Shown piece after piece: positions 60,501 through 64,000 of a DNA stretch of 64,000 bases (the first letter of the stretch is position 1; the number at the start of each line of letters is the position of its first letter). A program made the translations under genes and the position numbers. The stretch is from Mortierella alpina. Its lineage: Eukaryota > Mortierellomycota > Mortierellomycetes > Mortierellales > Mortierellaceae. The notes below the pieces were generated by a model that worked only from the letters and a program-made list of their open reading frames with translations, did not search any database and was not told the DNA's origin. The stretch lies in the NCBI GenBank assembly GCA_029449245.1, contig JANATF010000028.1:35048-99047 (forward strand). The letters are read 5' to 3'.

Positions 60501-62768
60501 AATCCTGAGAAGGTGGCCAACATTTCACAATGGGCCCCACCTACCAACAACAAGGCAGTACAAAGATACATGGGAATGTTTAACTACTTCCGAGAGTACT
60601 TGCCTTTATATGGTCCTATTGCTGGTCCACTCGAATCATTGCGCAATGCTAAAGGTCGCTTCGTACTGAATGATTTGCAGATGAAGTGCTTTGAGGGTAT
60701 TAAAAAGCTATTTCCGTATGCTCCTATATTGAAACAAGTAATCTGGACACTGCATATGTATGTAGGAACGGATGCTTCTAATGAAGGGATTGCTGGTATG
60801 GCTTATCAGTTACCATTAGGCGAAAAAGACGATAGTAAGATTAATTATATCTCTTTCACTTCGCGTGCTTTGCGTGATCATGAGAAGCGGTATCCGGCTT
60901 ATAAAAAGGAACTACTAGCAATCATCTTTACTTTAAAGAAGTTTTACTATTATTTGTGGGGCAGACGTTTTACCTTATTCACAGATCATAAGCCGTTGAC
61001 CTTTCTGATGGATCAGAAATGTTTGTCAAACATAATGGCTGATTGGCGTGAAACTATCTTCAGCTATGACTTTGAAATCATTCATCGTCCTGGAATATTG
61101 AATGTGATCCCTGACACTTTATCCAGAGCGTTTCCTGAAGAATTATGGCCAGAAGATAAAAGGTCAGCTATCGTGAAGCATTCAAAGAGTAATGCTGCCA
61201 TGTCCAGTGTGTCATCTGTTCCAGAGACAATTGATTCTGTAGACTTTGCTCTTCGAATGACTCCTGATAGCATAACATCTCCAGAAGGGGTGCAGTTGCC
61301 TGCATTGTCTTTCATGCATCAAATTCCTGATCCTGAGAGTTGGCACGTTCCTGAGAAATCTAGGCGAAGAGAGATTTTGAAGAAGACGCATTCCTTTGGT
61401 CATTTAGGGGCTACAGCTATGGTGAACATGATCCATCAAGACAATAAAACGTGGCCCAGATTGAAAGAGGACTGTGTCCTCTGGGTTAAATCGTGTTCAT
61501 CTTGTCAGCGGTACAATATCGCAAGAAAAGGCTATCACCCTTTAAAAGCCATTCACGCAGAATTACCTGGTGAACACTTGGCTATAGACTTGGCGCAATT
61601 TCCGCTGAGCACTAATGGCTATGAATATGCATTATTAGTCGTTGATGTCTGTACTAGATTTGTATTTCTATTTGAGTTGAGAACCAAGGATGCTGCTTCA
61701 GTTAGTAAGCGCCTTTTCCGTCTTTTTTGTGATATCGGTTTTCCGAAAATCATCCAAAGTGACAATGGGCTAGAGTTCGTCAACAGCATTATCAAAGAAA
61801 TGACAAAGACACTTACAATTGATCATCGTCTGTCTACACCGTATCACCCTCGAGGTAACGGAGTAGCAGAGAGGCATATCAAGTCAATGAAGGACATTCT
61901 TCGTAAAAACATTGAAGCTAACCCCACTAATTGGGATGTGCACTTACCCATGGTTCAACTTCAAATGAACACGAGAATTGTCTCGCTTCATAACTCTACA
62001 CCGTTCTCTTTGTTCTACGGTAGAGCGTTTCCTGGGATATCAAATTTCACAGCTGCGGACAGTCGCTTGCTATCTGATGATGATTTAGAGAAAAGATTAT
62101 TATACTTGACTCATTTGATATTTCCTGCACTTTCTGACATTAGTTCCGACAACCAAAAGAAAATGATTGATAAATTCAACAACTCGCATACCATCCGTGA
62201 AATTCAACCTGGCGCATTTGTCATGGCGATCGATCCAGTTGCTGAAGGTGCTCTTGTTCCTAAAAAGGACGGCCCTTTTAAAGTAGTGAGACGAACGAGC
62301 TTTGGTGCTTATGAATTACAAGACGCAACGGGTGACATTTTGCCTCGTCATTATGCTCCTGAGCAATTGAACGTAGTAACCCAAGACCTGGCGCAGCCCT
62401 CTGAGGAGAGCTACGAAGTTGAGTCGATTCTAGGACATAGCTTAGAAGACGGCCAATTGCTTTATAAGGTTCATTGGAAGGGATACTCGGAGAATGAAGA
62501 CTCCTTCATCCCCTACGAACAGTTTGACTCGGACAAGTTAGTCCACCAATATTGGAAAGGAATTAACAAGACGAATCCTCACGTAGTCGCGAAGCAGCAT
62601 CGAAAGAAGCTGAAGACTCAGAAGGAAGAGTTGAAGAATCACCTTGCAACAAGCGTGACAGCTAGCATTAAGAGAAAGGCTCCTGCGATCGCTTCAATTG
62701 CTCAAGCTGTCTCCAGCACTACGCATCGGGTCAGACGATCAGGTCGTGGTAATACGGAGAAGTTGTAG
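57576..62768 (+). CDS. Chromovirus A gag-pol polyprotein (copy A2)
   Basis: 1730-aa frame from ATG 57576 with the same domain order as A1: Gag with C-x4-C-x4-H-x4-C knuckle (~455), retropepsin (~592), IYVDD reverse transcriptase (~917), RNase H (~1063), HHCC and D,D,E integrase (~1271-1430), chromodomain (~1612-1660). Differences from A1 include Glu/Asp and Met/Ala changes in Gag and Lys/Asn in RT. One is a His to Tyr change in the RNase H KKFHYYLWG block, which is otherwise conserved in all Ty3-type elements of this window. No stop or frameshift is seen. Confidence 0.95.
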   Translation: MASNDSASAIPEDVVMASGDPPSAHTGEADMDVWSIDASDDKLSMFQKLEREVEEANRDKQDALSRYMDTKVAVRKLKQLDSKDATLTDAQRRRNAAKHDAKVEDAQRDLDNAVRDFDTVHRHWMQMRPQPLDHQYRDEQQSPASDVQDADEASGSLVAQFNSASIWHCDIRRCLKEKVVPVFQNSEKIDFSRLIPKSFPDEPEFKLKLQGKEDLAALEIVRVINRFLREFRDFYKLHLGSLFAILASQYMMKAFRKAGIEVRLLEESLVTMGKDLTTQMEAVQEADGPVYFDYTSIDTWFPIEKCVRELFRVDLLKSEAVKQVFALDTATFTDVHLYAGKVELLMEASGLKDSAYETLVIESLFAGLPDEGQKAITAKYPKMVDLPNVAAFLDCVRADSTQFPGRKTDWAKWFKARFKSIEIASQSATPVAFVKKPAIPQPNKGKHPRKDTRQPCSKERCTSSTHAPAQCYVLHPELRPQFKKHKSSAHGHIRSVSAMQKAPAVIELQPVHAKRLAAMTQEVDMIRSSSLDTILAEKINDVHINKHADVARYFAEFDPYTPTKRLCAFRGAQEGDNRISVKIYANGKELTAVLDCGSTDSYIDLAIAREMGIKVARLPGPIELGEAGMKAENMLTCDKVDLVCNDRSVSCQISVMNIPYYDFYIGMDLFPRFGYYVGGVRMPKPPPLTDIWIYDDEKPSILPDAVPDTENTPEFLADKAHFLKELEPALERNSAIDPKSYCELEILKVELKLPADCVINVKSRPFHAHSQGAEVARQIKQWGDDGVIVLAPKGNPYNNSLTLAARRDMDGKVLKYRVCLDPRVLNKQLLNSDTFPLPLIPDLLKKAAGHKYYSTFDLTQAYHRLPLSKESQPYTAFTYEGKQYMFARAPFGLKPMTSIFQRGMSYLLGDLQFAGIYVDDTVIFSHTKEDHLEQAKIIVDRLTQAKLILNRQKCHLFHTEIMLLGFLVNKEGRRINPEKVANISQWAPPTNNKAVQRYMGMFNYFREYLPLYGPIAGPLESLRNAKGRFVLNDLQMKCFEGIKKLFPYAPILKQVIWTLHMYVGTDASNEGIAGMAYQLPLGEKDDSKINYISFTSRALRDHEKRYPAYKKELLAIIFTLKKFYYYLWGRRFTLFTDHKPLTFLMDQKCLSNIMADWRETIFSYDFEIIHRPGILNVIPDTLSRAFPEELWPEDKRSAIVKHSKSNAAMSSVSSVPETIDSVDFALRMTPDSITSPEGVQLPALSFMHQIPDPESWHVPEKSRRREILKKTHSFGHLGATAMVNMIHQDNKTWPRLKEDCVLWVKSCSSCQRYNIARKGYHPLKAIHAELPGEHLAIDLAQFPLSTNGYEYALLVVDVCTRFVFLFELRTKDAASVSKRLFRLFCDIGFPKIIQSDNGLEFVNSIIKEMTKTLTIDHRLSTPYHPRGNGVAERHIKSMKDILRKNIEANPTNWDVHLPMVQLQMNTRIVSLHNSTPFSLFYGRAFPGISNFTAADSRLLSDDDLEKRLLYLTHLIFPALSDISSDNQKKMIDKFNNSHTIREIQPGAFVMAIDPVAEGALVPKKDGPFKVVRRTSFGAYELQDATGDILPRHYAPEQLNVVTQDLAQPSEESYEVESILGHSLEDGQLLYKVHWKGYSENEDSFIPYEQFDSDKLVHQYWKGINKTNPHVVAKQHRKKLKTQKEELKNHLATSVTASIKRKAPAIASIAQAVSSTTHRVRRSGRGNTEKL

Positions 62769-63409
62769 TCGTTTTCAGGTTTGTGCAGGAGAGGGAATGG
62801 AGAAGAGAAGAGGCATGTACATTACAATTTTTGTAATTCTATTTTTGAACCGCGTAAAAAATCATTTTGCGGGGGAGTGTGGGGCTTATTCCCATGTATA
62901 CCACATTCTCACGCGCGCGTTGTTCACCATGAGGTTTTTTGGATTAAGGTTTGGACCTTACTTTCCTCATTCATTCACACTTGGTCTTTGGTCTTTTTTT
63001 CCGCATTGCGTTTTTCCATGACAAGTAAGAGTTGTCTTTTGTCAACTCGTGCCATTGAGCACTAGCCACCGTATATTAGGCATTTTAGACAGCTGCAGTC
63101 TGCAGACGCACTGTACAGCAGTATGAGACATGTTCTCATCAGACTAACTCAGGTTAATTTTTGATCCTGGTGTGAGAAGGCTTTCCCGTTCTTCATCGGT
63201 TTTCCTTCCCAAGTGGTTCAAGCAAGAGATGTACACTCTGCTTTACCCACTCTCAGAGGTTTTAATCCCTCTATCTATATGGAAAAGGTTCTTTTTTCCC
63301 ATCACTTTGTATGGGTTTTCCTTTATCCTGGCACTTTAGAAACGAATTGCTACCGTTTCTAGCCACATCACAGCACTGCAACCCTGGATTTCATCTCGAG
63401 GGGGGAGTC
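62769..63409 (+). other. A2 3' untranslated region
   Basis: Counterpart of 15076-15715. It holds the polypurine tract and no conserved frame. Confidence 0.7.
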
Positions 63410-63622
63410 TGTGGTGTTTTATGCTGGTGTGGGGCTCAGGCACGTATGTACCTGAGTCGCACCTCCCTTTTTACTTCTACGATTATTAAGAGTTCCCGTG
63501 ACCGGTGTCTGGAGGAGCTATATAAGTCCTCCAGATCCCTGTCCACAATAAAACCCCCTCTTGTTCTCGTTGACTTCAGTCCCCAGTTTAGTATTGTAAG
63601 TTTACCCCTAGAGAATATCACA
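63410..63622 (+). repeat. A2 3' LTR
   Basis: 213 bp, matching the 5' LTR base for base as far as I can read. Confidence 0.95.
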
Positions 63623-64000
63623 CCGAGCCTTCCAGTCAAGAAAGTAACCAGCCTTCAGGACAAATATCAGACGCCTTTTGCTGTCAAACTTCATCATGTC
63701 ATCGTCAGGGATACCGAGATCTTGAGCCGTATCGAGAATATAAGGGTCAGAATAGAACGAATCTCGTAGAGCCTCAGTAATTCTCGCTCTAGCTTTTGCC
63801 GAGAGCTCCGCTTGCAGCTCATGTAATGGCTTTAGCGCGTCTTGTGGGTCCTGGACCGACTCTTCTTCAACGAATGTGGACTCGGCATCGGCATCGTCAA
63901 ACGATGAATCCCCATGATTGGCGCCCTGAAGGGACTTGTCCAAGGTGTAATCAGCTAGAGTTGTCGTCTGTAAGCAAGAGTAACGGCCAAATTATGTTAG

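Larger units (their letters stand above)
56618..63622 (+). mobile_element. Chromovirus A, copy A2
   Basis: 7.0-kb element with 213-bp LTRs (56618-56830, 63410-63622) that read as identical, TSD CCGAG, and the CTCGAGGGGGGAGTC polypurine tract. It is oriented opposite to A1 and to the MULE gene it interrupts. LTR identity makes it younger than A1, whose LTRs differ by a 10-bp deletion. Confidence 0.95.
54390..63967 (-). pseudogene. MULE-type transposase gene, split by chromovirus A2; 5' part outside window
   Basis: Pieces: 63967-63623, then 56612-55861 after excising A2, then 55770-54390, with a 90-bp GT-AG intron at 55860-55771. The joined length is a multiple of three. A likely 3' splice site precedes 63967, so at least one exon lies beyond the window. 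Features: an N-terminal FLYWCH/FAR1-like Cys-His region (CGCKSYF...LGHNHEL); DDE transposase motifs with first Asp in FCFDGTHHACG and second in VVITDQGQTEINAI; the DFxC-like FYCAWHIL; and a C-terminal SWIM zinc finger (CTCPKFVQQSNCCKH). It would cut and paste Mutator-like DNA elements. An in-frame stretch at ~55420-55330 may be an unspliced GC-AG intron. The 7-kb retrotransposon makes this copy non-functional. Confidence 0.88.

Noticed and set aside
62698-63065. Small frames in the 3' region of chromovirus A
   Set aside because: They overlap gag-pol or the 3' UTR and their ends differ between A1 and A2.

Overview
The window looks like a transposon-dense (heterochromatin-like) block from a filamentous fungus. 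The evidence is short GT-AG introns (84-220 bp), chromodomain Ty3/gypsy retrotransposons, a fungal-type Helitron, a Crypton-type tyrosine recombinase and a MULE transposase. A displaced 3' end of a eukaryotic 28S rRNA gene is also present. The 28S text and the mix of elements make an early-diverging fungus (Mucoromycota) my best guess, but this is an inference. There are no bacterial-type operons, CRISPR arrays or intact tRNA genes.

Layout. (i) 1-14.1 kb holds four probable spliced or single-exon genes: a UCH-family (C12) deubiquitinase-like gene (911-2908 +), a three-exon Helitron Rep/helicase gene (7697-3256 -), a four-exon AT-hook protein (9579-8549 -) and a zinc-finger protein (11650-13317 +). 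A 21-bp minisatellite of about 1.2 kb lies between the last two. (ii) 14.8-34.4 kb is one sushi-like Ty3/gypsy element (minus strand, TSD GACTC) that has been split twice. Chromovirus A (copy A1, TSD AGCTG) sits in its 3' LTR. Chromovirus C (TSD GTTGG), which carries an extra ORF downstream of pol, sits between its protease and reverse transcriptase. (iii) 34.9-35.5 kb is a 28S rRNA 3' fragment, followed by a broken protein-kinase fragment and a TA-flanked MITE. (iv) 37.5-46.7 kb is a tyrosine-recombinase gene broken by an intact chromovirus B, a frameshift and a solo LTR of family A. (v) 47.1-53.5 kb is chromovirus D, intact and with LTRs that read as identical. (vi) 54.4-64.0 kb is a MULE transposase gene whose exon is split by a second, inverted copy of chromovirus A (A2, TSD CCGAG).

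How it fits together. Apart from D and an older solo LTR, the resolvable LTR insertions landed inside other mobile elements. In four cases excising the insert plus one TSD copy restores the host reading frame exactly, which fixes element borders and relative age. Four distinct chromovirus families (A-D) share one oddity. The position just after the 5' LTR, where a tRNA primer site beginning TGG is expected, holds an oligo-T tract of 6-7 bases. The sushi element has a normal TGG-type site. This suggests an unusual priming mode and is the observation I rank highest.
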